64,000 nt of DNA, from NCBI GenBank assembly GCA_016927315.1, contig JAFGMV010000053.1, positions 29,771-93,770 on the forward strand, in the 5' to 3' direction. Below are positions 45,243 to 54,899 of the stretch, piece by piece. The notes beneath the pieces are model-generated. The model made no database searches and was not told the DNA's origin. It saw nothing but the letters and a program-made list of their open reading frames with translations. Positions within the stretch are counted from its first letter, which is position 1, and each line of letters starts with the position of its first letter. The position numbers and the translations under genes were made by a program. The DNA comes from Anaerolineales bacterium. Lineage in GTDB: Bacteria > Chloroflexota > Anaerolineae > Anaerolineales > Villigracilaceae.

Positions 45243-46694
45243 TTACTCGGCTGTTTTCGCTTCCTGCCAATGCGTTTCCATTTCATCCAGAGATAGTGTA
45301 CTCAACTCTCGTTTTTGTTGCCGGGCGCGCCGTTCAATAAAAGAAAATCTTTGCTTAAATCGAGTGTTCGTACCTCTCAGAGCCGCTTCTGGATCAATAT
45401 CCTTCCAGCGGGCGAAATTGACCAGTGCAAACAATAGATCGCCCAGTTCTGCCGCCAGTTCATCACGATTCGTCGCATCACGCACTTCCCTGATCTCTTC
45501 TTCAATTTTTTCCAACACCCCATCAATTTTAGGCCAATCAAATCCAACCCGGGCAGCCCTGTTTTGATACTCCTGCGCCTGAGATAAGGCTGGTAAGGCC
45601 AGTGGTATCCCATCCAGGATACCTTTTTCCTCCTCGCCATTTGCCTGACGCTCAGCCTTTTTTATCGCCTCCCAGTTTTCAAGTACCTTACCAACGCCAT
45701 CTACTTCAATACCCTCGAATACATGTGGATGCCGTCTCACCAGTTTTTCACATATTCCCTGTAGTATATCAGCCATCCTGAATTCGCCCTCTTCACTCGC
45801 TATTTGCGCATGCAACACGATTTGCAGCATCAGATCCCCAAATTCTTCCCGTATCTTTCCCGAATCACCAGAATCGAGTGCATCCAATGTTTCATACGCT
45901 TCTTCTATCAAATGAGCTCGTAAAGAACGATGGGTTTGCTTCTTGTCCCAGGGACAACCATCCGGCGCACGCAGGTGAGCAACAATTTCCTGTAATTTTT
46001 CGAATGAAGTTCCTTCTCCCAACGGCGGCAGGTACAAACAAGTCAGCAACCCTATAGGCTGACGCTGGCCAAGTTCACACAGACATATTTCTTCAACCAG
46101 TTCATCAGTCGTTCCTGCCGCATTAATTAAGTTCACTTTGTGGTGTTCCGGATAAACAGAACACAATACCTTCTTCACCTCCTTTGCAATCAGCTGTGAT
46201 GAAATCTGGGTGATCAAAACAGGTACCTCTGGTGAAAAAGGAGGAACATGAGCCTTCCTTAATTCAATCGCGTCACAAAAGGACAAACCTGGATATTGAC
46301 CTAAGCCAAATGCAGTAACTATGGGAGTAAGAAATGATATTCCGGCTATGACTCGCAGCTCAAGTCTTGTCTCGTGCGCTTTTCTGGCAATTTCCAAACA
46401 AGCTGCATCACCAACAAGGGGATGACCGGGCACTGCAAAGGTCACCCCCACAGGGCGTTTTCCTAATTCAATTATTTTGGCAACAATTGAATCGTTAACC
46501 CTGCCAGCATTTTCCCCCTGCGTTTGCAAATCATCAAATGAATTAATTTTTATTTCAGGCGGCAATTCAGCCACGACAGGATGCTCTCGTGTACGCAACC
46601 AGAGTTCACTTGATATCAACAATTGAGCCCAGGCTTGACGGGTCAACAGATTGGGATCGCCAGGACCAAGTCCAAGCAGAATAATACCAGGCAT
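45243..46694 (-). CDS. mazG: Tetrapyrrole-methylase/MazG nucleotide pyrophosphohydrolase fusion
   Basis: 483 aa, YabN-type. N-terminal ~225 aa: SAM-dependent tetrapyrrole methylase-like domain (GLGPGDPNLLT). C-terminal MazG domains: LRAPDGCPWDKKQTH with EEAYE and EEFGD acidic metal sites, then a second half (EEIREVRDATN, ELGDLLFALVN). The MazG part hydrolyses NTPs to NMP and PPi and is proposed to clean the nucleotide pool; the methylase function is unknown. Follows rpsI after a terminator-like hairpin. Confidence 0.93.
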   Translation of the reverse strand: MPGIILLGLGPGDPNLLTRQAWAQLLISSELWLRTREHPVVAELPPEIKINSFDDLQTQGENAGRVNDSIVAKIIELGKRPVGVTFAVPGHPLVGDAACLEIARKAHETRLELRVIAGISFLTPIVTAFGLGQYPGLSFCDAIELRKAHVPPFSPEVPVLITQISSQLIAKEVKKVLCSVYPEHHKVNLINAAGTTDELVEEICLCELGQRQPIGLLTCLYLPPLGEGTSFEKLQEIVAHLRAPDGCPWDKKQTHRSLRAHLIEEAYETLDALDSGDSGKIREEFGDLMLQIVLHAQIASEEGEFRMADILQGICEKLVRRHPHVFEGIEVDGVGKVLENWEAIKKAERQANGEEEKGILDGIPLALPALSQAQEYQNRAARVGFDWPKIDGVLEKIEEEIREVRDATNRDELAAELGDLLFALVNFARWKDIDPEAALRGTNTRFKQRFSFIERRARQQKRELSTLSLDEMETHWQEAKTAE

Positions 46695-46712
46695 TTACGC
46701 TCCTTCTTAACG

Positions 46713-46752
46713 CAAAAACGTAATGCGCACTTATCATTTCGCACATTACGTT
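46713..46752 (-). terminator. Terminator-like hairpin between rpsI and mazG
   Basis: On the minus strand AACGTAATG and CATTACGTT pair, followed by a T-run (46718-46714). Likely ends the main ribosomal transcript or attenuates into mazG. Confidence 0.72.
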
Positions 46753-46780
46753 CTCACCTTTGCTACTTACACCAACTGGA

Positions 46781-47176
46781 TTAACGTTTGGTGTAGGTTG
46801 GGGCCTTACGCGCTCGTTTAAGACCGGGTTTTTTGCGCTCTTTGACCTTCGGATTCCGAGTCAAGAGGCCGCCTTTACGTAATGAAGAATTCCATTCTGG
46901 ATTGATTTTCAGCAATGCGCGAGCCAATCCAAGCCTTACAGCTTCTGATTGACCGGTCACCCCACCACCTCTGACCAATACACTGACATCATATTTTTCA
47001 GCGCCTTCTCCAACAGCCTCAAAAGCACTTAGGATTTTGGTCAAATCACCAAAGCGGGTGAAGAAAGCTTCAGCTTCTTTTTCATTGACCATAAACTTAC
47101 CGGAGCCGCTCATTACACGCACACGGGCGGTACTTGCTTTACGGCGGCCAATACCTTCAAAATATTGAACTGACAT
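46781..47176 (-). CDS. rpsI: 30S ribosomal protein uS9
   Basis: 131 aa, standard length. Ends in the typical basic tail (KKPGLKRARKAPTYTKR) that reaches the decoding site. Starts 20 bp after rplM, the universal pairing. Last gene before the terminator-like hairpin. Confidence 0.98.
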   Translation of the reverse strand: MSVQYFEGIGRRKASTARVRVMSGSGKFMVNEKEAEAFFTRFGDLTKILSAFEAVGEGAEKYDVSVLVRGGGVTGQSEAVRLGLARALLKINPEWNSSLRKGGLLTRNPKVKERKKPGLKRARKAPTYTKR

Positions 47177-47196
47177 AATTGCCTCTCAGTCTCTTT

Positions 47197-47637
47197 CTAC
47201 TCCAGAGTAACAGGGTCTTGAGCTTCATGAGGATGGTCCATACCTGGATAAACCCTGAGACGCTTCAAAACAGCGCGCCCCATGCGGTTATGTGGAAGCA
47301 TACCCCAAACAGCGGTACGAATAACCTGTTCTGGATTTTTAGCCAGCAGCTCGCGCAATGAACTGCTTTTCAATCCTCCGGGATAACCCGAATGTCGATG
47401 ATACATTTTTGAGTCCAGTTTCGATGTCGTGCGTGTGCCCGTCACATTAACCAATTTTGAATTGATCACGATGACGTTATCACCCATATCCACGCCAGGC
47501 GTGAAGGTCGGTTTATGCTTGCCCAAAAGGACAGCCGCAACCTGGGTAGCCAAACGGCCTAAATTGTGACCATTGGCATCCACGACGTACCATTTACGCT
47601 CGATCTCACTTGCTTTAGGATAGTACGTTTTAAACAC
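47197..47637 (-). CDS. rplM: 50S ribosomal protein uL13
   Basis: 146 aa. WYVVDANGHNLGRLATQVA and HNRMGRAVLKRLRVYPG are family hallmarks. Early assembly protein of the large subunit. Lies between truA and rpsI. Confidence 0.98.
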   Translation of the reverse strand: MFKTYYPKASEIERKWYVVDANGHNLGRLATQVAAVLLGKHKPTFTPGVDMGDNVIVINSKLVNVTGTRTTSKLDSKMYHRHSGYPGGLKSSSLRELLAKNPEQVIRTAVWGMLPHNRMGRAVLKRLRVYPGMDHPHEAQDPVTLE

Positions 47638-47692
47638 GGTAAATACTCCAACTCTTACTTATTGAAACCTAATTATCCTGATTGACTTTGTT

Positions 47693-48445
47693 CTAATAAC
47701 ATACCTGTACCAAACTCAATCCTTGTGGTTGAGCCAGGCCAGAAGGAAGTACACCTGCACCGACCAAAGAAGTGTCATTCGTTAAGAGAGCCCGGGTGAA
47801 TTCTTCTACCTGAAGCTTTCCCTGAGCAACAATTACCTGAATAAACACCATCCGTCGAACCATGCGATATAGAAAAGCATCTGCTTGTACTTCAAAACGC
47901 CATTCATCGCCATCGTTCTTCCAATCCGCAAACATAACAGTACGAACTGTCTTCCCGCCCGGTCGTGGAGAAGTTCCAAAAGCAGAGAAATCATGATCTC
48001 CCGGCCAAACCTGGGATACAACCGACAACAGCGCCCCGTCAACCGGAGGCCAAATACGCCAGGCATACCGTTCCCGCAGCGGGTCTCGCACATCCCGACA
48101 AAACAACCTGTAACGATACCGCCGGGAAATTGCATCGAACCTGGGATGGAAATCATCCTGGGCTGCATGAATTTCCTTCACCGCCATATCGGTAGGCAGG
48201 TTCGCATTGACAGCTTTGAGAAGATCTTCAATCCCATGTACCCAATCCAGGTCAAATGCAGCCACCTGACCTTCTGCATGAACACCGGTATCTGTCCGAC
48301 CTGCCAGCAAGACGGATTTCCCGGCCCATCCCAGTTTGCAGAGAGCTTTTTCTAACTCGCCCTGAACAGTCCGAGTTCGGGCCTGTCGCTGACTCCCAAA
48401 AAAGTCAGTGCCATCATAGGCAAGGATAATTTGGTAACGTGCCAT
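47693..48445 (-). CDS. truA: tRNA pseudouridine(38-40) synthase
   Basis: 250 aa. Catalytic Asp in GRTDTGVHA; starts with YQIILAYDGTDFFGSQ. Forms pseudouridine at positions 38-40 of tRNA. ATG at 48445 follows a 12-bp inverted repeat whose stem ends 4 nt before it, and no clear Shine-Dalgarno is present, so initiation may be structure-controlled. A truA between rplQ and rplM is common. Confidence 0.96.
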   Translation of the reverse strand: MARYQIILAYDGTDFFGSQRQARTRTVQGELEKALCKLGWAGKSVLLAGRTDTGVHAEGQVAAFDLDWVHGIEDLLKAVNANLPTDMAVKEIHAAQDDFHPRFDAISRRYRYRLFCRDVRDPLRERYAWRIWPPVDGALLSVVSQVWPGDHDFSAFGTSPRPGGKTVRTVMFADWKNDGDEWRFEVQADAFLYRMVRRMVFIQVIVAQGKLQVEEFTRALLTNDTSLVGAGVLPSGLAQPQGLSLVQVCY

Positions 48446-48448
48446 TCT

Positions 48449-48485
48449 CAGCAACCAGTTACAAAGTCAATGCAACTGGTTGCTG
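48449..48485 (-). repeat. 12-bp inverted repeat just upstream of truA
   Basis: CAGCAACCAGTT (48449-48460) and AACTGGTTGCTG (48474-48485), 13-nt loop, in the rplQ-truA gap. No T-run. It would occupy the ribosome-binding region of truA. Confidence 0.75.
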
Positions 48486-48498
48486 GTTACAAACATTT

Positions 48499-48876
48499 CT
48501 ATTCTTCAACCAGTTCAAGCAGAACCATCTCTGCCGCATCACCCGGACGCGGACCAAGCTTCAACATGCGGGTATAACCGCCGTTTCGGCTGGCAAAGCG
48601 GGGGGCAATATCATCGAACAATTTTCTGACAATCTGATTATCACCCAGCCGGGAGATCACCAGACGACGCGCATGTACTTTTTGTGCATCTTCAGCTTCA
48701 ACACTATTTTTCGCAATTGTGATTAATCGTTCAGCCTCACCACGGATTGCGGATGCCTTAGCCACAGTCGTCTTTATTCGTTCATGAGTAAATAACTGTT
48801 TAATTAAATTTCGACGCAACGCAGTACGCGCACCTTTACTACGATTCAGCTTGTAACCTGCTACTTGATGTCGCAT
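48499..48876 (-). CDS. rplQ: 50S ribosomal protein bL17
   Basis: 125 aa. RHQVAGYKLNRSKGARTALR start and RRNLIKQLFTHERIKTTVAKA are typical. The stop of rpoA is 6 bp upstream. Confidence 0.98.
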   Translation of the reverse strand: MRHQVAGYKLNRSKGARTALRRNLIKQLFTHERIKTTVAKASAIRGEAERLITIAKNSVEAEDAQKVHARRLVISRLGDNQIVRKLFDDIAPRFASRNGGYTRMLKLGPRPGDAAEMVLLELVEE

Positions 48877-48882
48877 CTTCTA

Positions 48883-49854
48883 TTACTCCGCAGATTCTTC
48901 GTTTTCATCTTTCATATAGCCTTTTTCCAACATCTTTACGCGCAACTCATCCAGGCTCTTCTCACCGAAGTTACGGATAGACATGACAGCTTGCTCACCT
49001 TTTTCCAGCAAATCCAGCACATCTCCAACCGTAGTAATACCTGTTCGTTTCAAAGAATTGAAAACACGTACAGATAAATCCAAGGCTTCTACCGGGGTCT
49101 CAGCCACTTCGCTTGTAATCCGACTGCCGGTAACTTCTTCTTCAATAGCTACCGCCAAAGATTCTTCACTTACGCCCGCAATAAACCGCAGGTGATCAAT
49201 CATAACCTTGGCAGAAGTACTCAATGCCTGTTCTGGAGTGTATGTACCATCTGTCCAGATTTCCAGGATCAATTTATCATAATTGGTGCTCTGGCCGACA
49301 CGGGCTGAAGCAACTTCCCAATTTACACGTTTTACAGGACTATAGATAGCATCCACCGGTAATTCACCAATCGGTAAGTGACCACCTCGATCATTTGCCG
49401 GGGAATAACCTCGCCCACGCTCGACCATAAATTCAAGATCCAGTTTGGCTTTTGCACTGTCTACGGTAAAGAGATAAAGATCGGGATTTACGATCTCAAC
49501 CTCAGGAGGAGTAATAATATCGGCGGCAGTAACAACTCCCTCGCCGCGTACTTCCAGGTGCATTCGAGTGCTATCGACACCATCCAGCTTGATTCGCAGT
49601 TGCTTCACTTGCAGCATCACCTGGATAACATCCTCACGCACCCCGGGAATATCGCTGAATTCATGCAAAACATCCACAATCCGGACAGAAGTAACAGCCG
49701 CACCATCCAGGGAAGACAAAAGCACCCGGCGCAACGCGTTACCAACCGTTACGCCATATCCTCGCTCCAGCGGGCTAATAATAAACTTACCGTAGTTTCG
49801 AGCCTCAGCTTCACGTTCGATCTTTGGCATTACCATGTTCGTGATACCCGTCAC
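48883..49854 (-). CDS. rpoA: RNA polymerase alpha subunit
   Basis: 323 aa. N-terminal assembly domain (FIISPLERGYGVTVGNALRR) and C-terminal UP-element/activator-binding domain (LKRTGITTVGDVLDLL, MSIRNFGEKSLDELR). A GTG start at 49854 after GGAGAGG is chosen; an ATG at residue 7 has no RBS. Confidence 0.97.
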   Translation of the reverse strand: MTGITNMVMPKIEREAEARNYGKFIISPLERGYGVTVGNALRRVLLSSLDGAAVTSVRIVDVLHEFSDIPGVREDVIQVMLQVKQLRIKLDGVDSTRMHLEVRGEGVVTAADIITPPEVEIVNPDLYLFTVDSAKAKLDLEFMVERGRGYSPANDRGGHLPIGELPVDAIYSPVKRVNWEVASARVGQSTNYDKLILEIWTDGTYTPEQALSTSAKVMIDHLRFIAGVSEESLAVAIEEEVTGSRITSEVAETPVEALDLSVRVFNSLKRTGITTVGDVLDLLEKGEQAVMSIRNFGEKSLDELRVKMLEKGYMKDENEESAE

Positions 49855-49894
49855 GGTTCACCTCTCCAATACTAAACGAACTCCAGTAACCCAC

Positions 49895-49914
49895 TGCAAA
49901 CCTTTTGGTTTGCA
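49895..49914 (-). repeat. Intercistronic hairpin between rpsD and rpoA
   Basis: TGCAAACC-TTTT-GGTTTGCA, perfect 8-bp stem with no T-run following on the minus strand. Confidence 0.6.
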
Positions 49915-49924
49915 CAATCAACAA

Positions 49925-50572
49925 TTACCGTGAGTAGTATTCCACAATGAGCTGTTCATTTAAATTACCATCGATCTCAGCTCTCTCTGGTAAGCGCTGC
50001 ATGGTTCCAGACAGCTTCTTGATATCACGATCCAACCAGGCAGGATTATTTCGGGCTTCGGCCAATGCTGCCAGATCTTTAAAATAAGCTAATTGGGCTG
50101 ATCCATCACGGACAGTAACAATATCGCCATCCTTTAAAAGCATTGAAGGGACATCAGTCCGGCGGCCGTTTACCATAAAATGCCCATGGGTTACTAAAAG
50201 ACGAGCCTCTGCACGACTGGATGCATAACCCAGCCGATAGACTACATTATCCAATCGAGACTCAAGGATCTGCAGCAGGTTTAACCCTGTCAGCCCACGA
50301 CGTTTTAGAGAGACTTCATAATAACGCCGGAACTGGCGTTCGAGAACACCATAAACACGACGTGCTCGCTGCTTGGCGCGCAATTGGCGTCCATAGTCCG
50401 ACTCGCGCCCCCCACCGCTTCGACCACGACTGCCTGAACGTCCATGCTGACCAGGAGCAAAACTTCGTCGTTCAAACGCACACTTAGGGGTGAAACAACG
50501 TTCACCTTTCAGGAACAGCTTCTCACCTTCGCGTCGGCACAATTTACATACCGGACCAATATATTTCGCCAT
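49925..50572 (-). CDS. rpsD: 30S ribosomal protein uS4 (zinc-binding form)
   Basis: 215 aa. C9, C12, C26 and C31 give the zinc-containing (C+) form. Assembly-initiating 30S protein; central S4 RNA-binding domain ([20 protein letters not shown]). Confidence 0.98.
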   Translation of the reverse strand: MAKYIGPVCKLCRREGEKLFLKGERCFTPKCAFERRSFAPGQHGRSGSRGRSGGGRESDYGRQLRAKQRARRVYGVLERQFRRYYEVSLKRRGLTGLNLLQILESRLDNVVYRLGYASSRAEARLLVTHGHFMVNGRRTDVPSMLLKDGDIVTVRDGSAQLAYFKDLAALAEARNNPAWLDRDIKKLSGTMQRLPERAEIDGNLNEQLIVEYYSR

Positions 50573-50595
50573 ATCTTTCTATCCTCACAAAAGAA

Positions 50596-50997
50596 TTACA
50601 CGCGGCGTTTCTTCGGAGGCCGGCAACCATTGTGGGGTACCGGAGTTATATCCGAAATTGAGCGCACTTTAATTCCCGCTGCCTGGACCGCACGAATTGC
50701 ATTCTCTCGCCCAGGACCAGGGCCTTTTACAAAAAGGTCAACTTCTTGAATGCCCAACGACTGGGCGGTTTTCACAGCCTGCTCTGCGGCTAACCGGGCT
50801 GCAAAGGGCGTACTCTTTCGGGAACCCTTAAACCCAGCCGAACCTGAACTACCCCAGGCAACAGTATTACCATCATTATCTGTAATGGTAATAATTGTGT
50901 TGTTGAAAGATGCAAATACATGCACCTGTCCTGAAGACAGACTGCGCTTGACCTTTTTAGCGCCAGAACGGCGCGATGACCTTACACTTTGAGCCAT
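50596..50997 (-). CDS. rpsK: 30S ribosomal protein uS11
   Basis: 133 aa. [20 protein letters not shown] and IRVQAAG-type [16 protein letters not shown] segments; ends CRPPKKRRV. Platform protein of the 30S subunit. Confidence 0.98.
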   Translation of the reverse strand: MAQSVRSSRRSGAKKVKRSLSSGQVHVFASFNNTIITITDNDGNTVAWGSSGSAGFKGSRKSTPFAARLAAEQAVKTAQSLGIQEVDLFVKGPGPGRENAIRAVQAAGIKVRSISDITPVPHNGCRPPKKRRV

Positions 50998-51012
50998 ATT
51001 GCCTCTCTAACC

Positions 51013-51399
51013 TTACTTCTGTGCACCGCGACGCCGCCCGCGACCGGCAACTGTCTTCTTGGGGCCTTTACGAGTACGGGCATTTGTCCGTGTACGTTGT
51101 CCTTGTGTCGGCAAATTGCGGCGGTGGCGTAACCCACGATAGCAGCCAATTTCGATCAAGCGCTTTATGTTCATCTGAACAGAACGACGCAGATCACCTT
51201 CAACACTGTAGGATTTGGATATGTAATCACGCAGTGCGCCTACTTCTCCTTCCGTTAAATCCTTGATACGAGTATCAGGATTTACGTTTGTCTCAGACAA
51301 TATTTTTCGCGCACGCGTCGGACCTATACCATATATATAGGTTAGGCCAATTTCTACCCGCTTATTGCGGGGGAGATCAACACCTTCAATTCTTGCCAT
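51013..51399 (-). CDS. rpsM: 30S ribosomal protein uS13
   Basis: 128 aa. [30 protein letters not shown] and the basic C-terminus ([18 protein letters not shown]) are typical. Head protein contacting the P-site tRNA. Confidence 0.98.
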   Translation of the reverse strand: MARIEGVDLPRNKRVEIGLTYIYGIGPTRARKILSETNVNPDTRIKDLTEGEVGALRDYISKSYSVEGDLRRSVQMNIKRLIEIGCYRGLRHRRNLPTQGQRTRTNARTRKGPKKTVAGRGRRRGAQK

Positions 51400-51407
51400 G
51401 ATTCACT

Positions 51408-51521
51408 TTAACCCTGTCGCTGCTTATGCTTGGGATTTTCGCAAATGACATACAAAACGCCCTTACGACGAACGATTTTGCATTTTGCACAACGCTTGCG
51501 AATGGATGGTGATACTTTCAT
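51408..51521 (-). CDS. rpmJ: 50S ribosomal protein bL36
   Basis: 37 aa, read from ATG 51521 to TAA 51410-51408. It begins [19 protein letters not shown] and ends KHKQRQG. Zinc ligands C11, C14, C27, H32, the standard zinc-binding form. A GGAGA RBS precedes the ATG. First gene after the map gap, where infA would normally stand. Confidence 0.97.
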   Translation of the reverse strand: MKVSPSIRKRCAKCKIVRRKGVLYVICENPKHKQRQG

Positions 51522-51567
51522 TACGGTCTCCTTACATGTGGCCACATGATGTATAGCCAAAGCTTGG

Positions 51568-51596
51568 ATTATACTCTTTATCTAATATTCCGTCCA
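51568..51596 (-). promoter_or_regulatory. Internal promoter upstream of rpmJ
   Basis: TGGACG (51596-51591), a 17-bp spacer and TATAAT (51573-51568) on the minus strand. A perfect palindrome CATGTGGCCACATG (51535-51548) lies in the predicted leader, between the start point and the rpmJ RBS. Confidence 0.6.
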
Positions 51597-51621
51597 GTAA
51601 TCAGAATTCTCTGCAAACATG

Positions 51622-52392
51622 TCACAGGACAGTCAGGAGTAGAGGATCTCCTTCGGTGACGGCAACCGAATGTTCAAAGTGAGCCGTCAATGACTGATCT
51701 GCAGAAACTACTGTCCACTGGTCAGGATTTACCCGCGTTTTCGCGGTTCCAACTAAAACCATCGGCTCTAAGGCGATGGTCATTCCCGGACGCAATAGTA
51801 AGCCTCGTCCGGCCGTACCATAGTTGGGCACCTGCGGTCCTTCATGCATCTGACGCCCAACTCCGTGGCCTGTGTATTCTTTGGTGACGTGGTAGCCGCG
51901 ACTTTCAACATATTGTTGTATTGCCGCTGATATGTCACCAGTACGATTTCCTGGACGCATCTTATCAATGCCAGCAGCCAACGCACCTTGCGTTACATCT
52001 AACAATTTCTGTGCATGGGTTGAGATTTCACCCACTCCCGCAGTAAAAGCGGAATCGGCCACAAATCCATTATAGATCGTACCGCAATCCACCGACACGA
52101 TATCCCCTTCTTTCAATCTACGCTTGGTAGAGGGGATCCCATGAACCAGCTCTTCATTAATGCTTACCGTTATTGAAGCCGGATAGGGTGGATAACCATA
52201 ATTTTTGAAAGGCGATACACAACTGTGTTTCCTCAATATTTCCTCAGCTGCCGCGTTGAGGTCAGCAGTGGTCACACCGGGTTTGAAAAGTCCTTTAACC
52301 GTTGCCAGGACTTCTGCATTAATTTTTCCTGCCGCGCGCATGACCGCAATTTCGGATGAATTTTTTATGTGTACCTGACGAGCCCAATCCAT
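51622..52392 (-). CDS. map: Methionine aminopeptidase, type I
   Basis: 256 aa. Removes N-terminal Met. The metal ligands lie in VDCGTIYNGFVADSA (two Asp), TGHGVGRQMHEGP (His), LEPMV (Glu) and the final EGDP (Glu). Substrate His in KNYGYPPYPASI region. 11 bp after adk. Confidence 0.97.
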   Translation of the reverse strand: MDWARQVHIKNSSEIAVMRAAGKINAEVLATVKGLFKPGVTTADLNAAAEEILRKHSCVSPFKNYGYPPYPASITVSINEELVHGIPSTKRRLKEGDIVSVDCGTIYNGFVADSAFTAGVGEISTHAQKLLDVTQGALAAGIDKMRPGNRTGDISAAIQQYVESRGYHVTKEYTGHGVGRQMHEGPQVPNYGTAGRGLLLRPGMTIALEPMVLVGTAKTRVNPDQWTVVSADQSLTAHFEHSVAVTEGDPLLLTVL

Positions 52393-52403
52393 AGTAGCTG
52401 CTT

Positions 52404-53054
52404 CTATTTTTGTACCGCAGCTAGCAACGCTTCGGATACCTGATCAATTTGCTGGGATCCATCAATTTCTATCAGTTTACCAGCATTTTTATAATACTCA
52501 ATCAATGGAGATGTCTGTTCAAAATAGACCTGAATCCGACGTTTTACAGTTTCAGCCTTATCGTCATCCCGCTGGTACAACTCAGATCCATCTATATCAC
52601 ACACACCAGGCTGCTTGGGAGGATTATGTTTTTCATGATAGGCATGACCTTCTGCCCGGCAAGTCCAACGTCCGCTCAACCGATCAACCAGAACCTGTTC
52701 TGTCGCAGTCACAAAAGGAACCACATCCACATCAGCGCCAAATTCAGCCAACATGGTTTTCAGGGCATCTGCCTGTACAGGGGTACGCGGAAAGCCATCC
52801 AATATCGCGCCAACCTTACAGTCTGCCCGGGAAACACGTTCACGCACCATACCAATCGTTACATCATCGGGCACCAGTTCACCCTTATTCATGTAAGATT
52901 GGGCCAGTAGTCCCAACTCAGTCTGGTTTTTGATATTCTCACGAAACAAATCGCCCGAAGAAACATGGACCAAACCTGTTTTTTCAGCCAGAATCTTGGC
53001 TTGTGTCCCTTTTCCTACTCCTGGAGGACCCAGCATAACAATGTATTGTGCCAT
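52404..53054 (-). CDS. adk: Adenylate kinase
   Basis: 216 aa. P-loop GPPGVGKGT (residues 9-17), DGFPRT and a long LID. In the LID the usual zinc-binding Cys quartet is Cys-Glu-Cys-Asp (TCRAEGHAYH, GVCDIDG), so zinc binding is uncertain. ATG 53054 is used, with GAGG at proper spacing; an ATG two codons earlier is too close to it. Confidence 0.97.
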   Translation of the reverse strand: MAQYIVMLGPPGVGKGTQAKILAEKTGLVHVSSGDLFRENIKNQTELGLLAQSYMNKGELVPDDVTIGMVRERVSRADCKVGAILDGFPRTPVQADALKTMLAEFGADVDVVPFVTATEQVLVDRLSGRWTCRAEGHAYHEKHNPPKQPGVCDIDGSELYQRDDDKAETVKRRIQVYFEQTSPLIEYYKNAGKLIEIDGSQQIDQVSEALLAAVQK

Positions 53055-53067
53055 CAACATTACCTCA

Positions 53068-54408
53068 TTAGCGTACCAGGATCGAGTCTTGGTAACCGTG
53101 CAGCTTTAACTCTGCATCAATGTTCTGGAACGTATCACGTACGACACCAACTACAATCAACAGACCCGCAGAAGATACCAGGAACACACCAGCACCTTGT
53201 GACCCAAACCTGAATACCAGGTTCAATACGTAGGGAAGCACAGCAATCGTACCCAGGAATAAAGCACCAACAAGAGTGATCCGCCGTTGAACACGCGTCA
53301 GGTAACGCTGGGTTGGAGCGCCTCGATTCACACCCGGGATCTGGGCGCCCATCTTCTTCAGGTTATCACCATAATTTTGCTGCTGGAACATCACATCGGT
53401 ATAGAAGAATGTGAATGCAACAACCATCAGGAAATAAACCAACCAATAAACCCAACTGGTACCGTTAAATGTCGATTGAATTGAACGTGCTAAGTTCTCT
53501 ACCCAAAGGGTTTTTGACGAAACCAAGAAACCAGATAGTATCACAGGGAATTGAAGCAAAGCACTTGCGAAAATCAATGGAATCATTCCTGAAAGGTTTA
53601 CCATCAGGGGAAGTGTCCCCTTTACTGGCATCGACATACGATTACCCATACGACGTCCCGGATACATAACGGGGACATTCCGACGGCCCTGCTGCACCCA
53701 GACAATGGCATAAACCACCACAATGATTACTACGATCGATATCAGTAGTTTCCACCAACCAGTTTGAAGATCGCTCAATAAACCAACCAGGTTTGCAGGC
53801 AGCTGCGAGATGATACCAGCAAAAATGATCAATGACAGCCCCTGATTGCGAATGCCGAATTCGGATATCAATTCACCTAACCAGATAGCGAACATCGTTC
53901 CGCCGGTCATTACTAACAGGACAGTCACTGAGTGAAGCCACAGTTCGCTGGTAAATCCAAACTCGACAATGGGAGCGCCTGGAGACAAGGAATTGAATAT
54001 GTTCACCTGGCCATAGGCGTTCAATAATGCCATCGGTACAACCAGCATGTAGGTCCACTTCTCCATCAATTTTCGACCCTCACGTGGGTCTTCTTCCATA
54101 CGGCGTTGTAAGGAAGGAATGATCGGGATCAACAATTGAATAATGATTTGGGCCGTAATATAAGGATAAACACCCATTGAAAGCAATGAGAAGTTAGACA
54201 CCGTACCACCAGAAAGCAAATCCAGAAAACTCAAAAACGTACCCGATGCGCCAACATTGAACAACATAGATTCAAGTGCAGCCCGATCAACTCCGGGAAC
54301 CGGAACATTTGCAGCCAGGCGATATAAAGCTAATATGCCAAGTGTTATCAACAATTTCTGGCGAATATCTTGTGATTTCCACAGGAAGCGCCACGCCGAT
54401 TGCTTCAT
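53068..54408 (-). CDS. secY: Protein translocase subunit SecY
   Basis: 446 aa, ten membrane helices. Channel of the Sec translocon. Plug and gate segments (ADNVPVPGVD-like AANVPVPGVDR at the first loop; later QQNYGDNLKKMGAQIPG and cytoplasmic R residues TQRYLTRVQRRITLVG). Standard place between rplO and adk. Confidence 0.98.
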   Translation of the reverse strand: MKQSAWRFLWKSQDIRQKLLITLGILALYRLAANVPVPGVDRAALESMLFNVGASGTFLSFLDLLSGGTVSNFSLLSMGVYPYITAQIIIQLLIPIIPSLQRRMEEDPREGRKLMEKWTYMLVVPMALLNAYGQVNIFNSLSPGAPIVEFGFTSELWLHSVTVLLVMTGGTMFAIWLGELISEFGIRNQGLSLIIFAGIISQLPANLVGLLSDLQTGWWKLLISIVVIIVVVYAIVWVQQGRRNVPVMYPGRRMGNRMSMPVKGTLPLMVNLSGMIPLIFASALLQFPVILSGFLVSSKTLWVENLARSIQSTFNGTSWVYWLVYFLMVVAFTFFYTDVMFQQQNYGDNLKKMGAQIPGVNRGAPTQRYLTRVQRRITLVGALFLGTIAVLPYVLNLVFRFGSQGAGVFLVSSAGLLIVVGVVRDTFQNIDAELKLHGYQDSILVR

Positions 54409-54434
54409 TTTTTCTTCTCCTGAAAAGCTATAAG

Positions 54435-54890
54435 CTAACCTATCACTTCAACGGTACCACCAGCAGCTTCAATCTTTTCCTTTGCGCCACGACTAACACG
54501 ATGGACACGAACCTTAAGCGCTGTTTTCAAGTCGCCACGTCCAAGAATGACAATCGGGTTGCGCTTATCACGCAACAGGTGAGACTTTTCCAGGCTTTCA
54601 GGAGTAACTTCAGCTCCGGCTTTGAACACGGATGCAAGTTGATCGAGGTTTACCTCGTTATATTCTACCCGGTTCATCGGGGTGAAACCCTGACCGCGCA
54701 AGAAAGGTAATCGGCGATAGAACGGCAGGTTACCGCCCTGTCGATATAACTTTCCCTTGGATCCAGAACGCGCACCATATCCTTTGGTACCACGTCCAGC
54801 AGTCTTACCCTGACCGGCAGAAATACCACGGCCAACTCGCTTACGGTCCTTTTTTGAACCCGGATTGGGCATAAGATCATGTAGTTTCAT
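54435..54890 (-). CDS. rplO: 50S ribosomal protein uL15
   Basis: 151 aa. MKLHDLMPNPGSKKDRKRVG and GRGISAGQGKTAGRGTKG are typical; C-terminal KIEAAGGTVEV. Gap of 9 bp to rpmD. Confidence 0.98.
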   Translation of the reverse strand: MKLHDLMPNPGSKKDRKRVGRGISAGQGKTAGRGTKGYGARSGSKGKLYRQGGNLPFYRRLPFLRGQGFTPMNRVEYNEVNLDQLASVFKAGAEVTPESLEKSHLLRDKRNPIVILGRGDLKTALKVRVHRVSRGAKEKIEAAGGTVEVIG

Positions 54891-54899
54891 TTTTACTTC

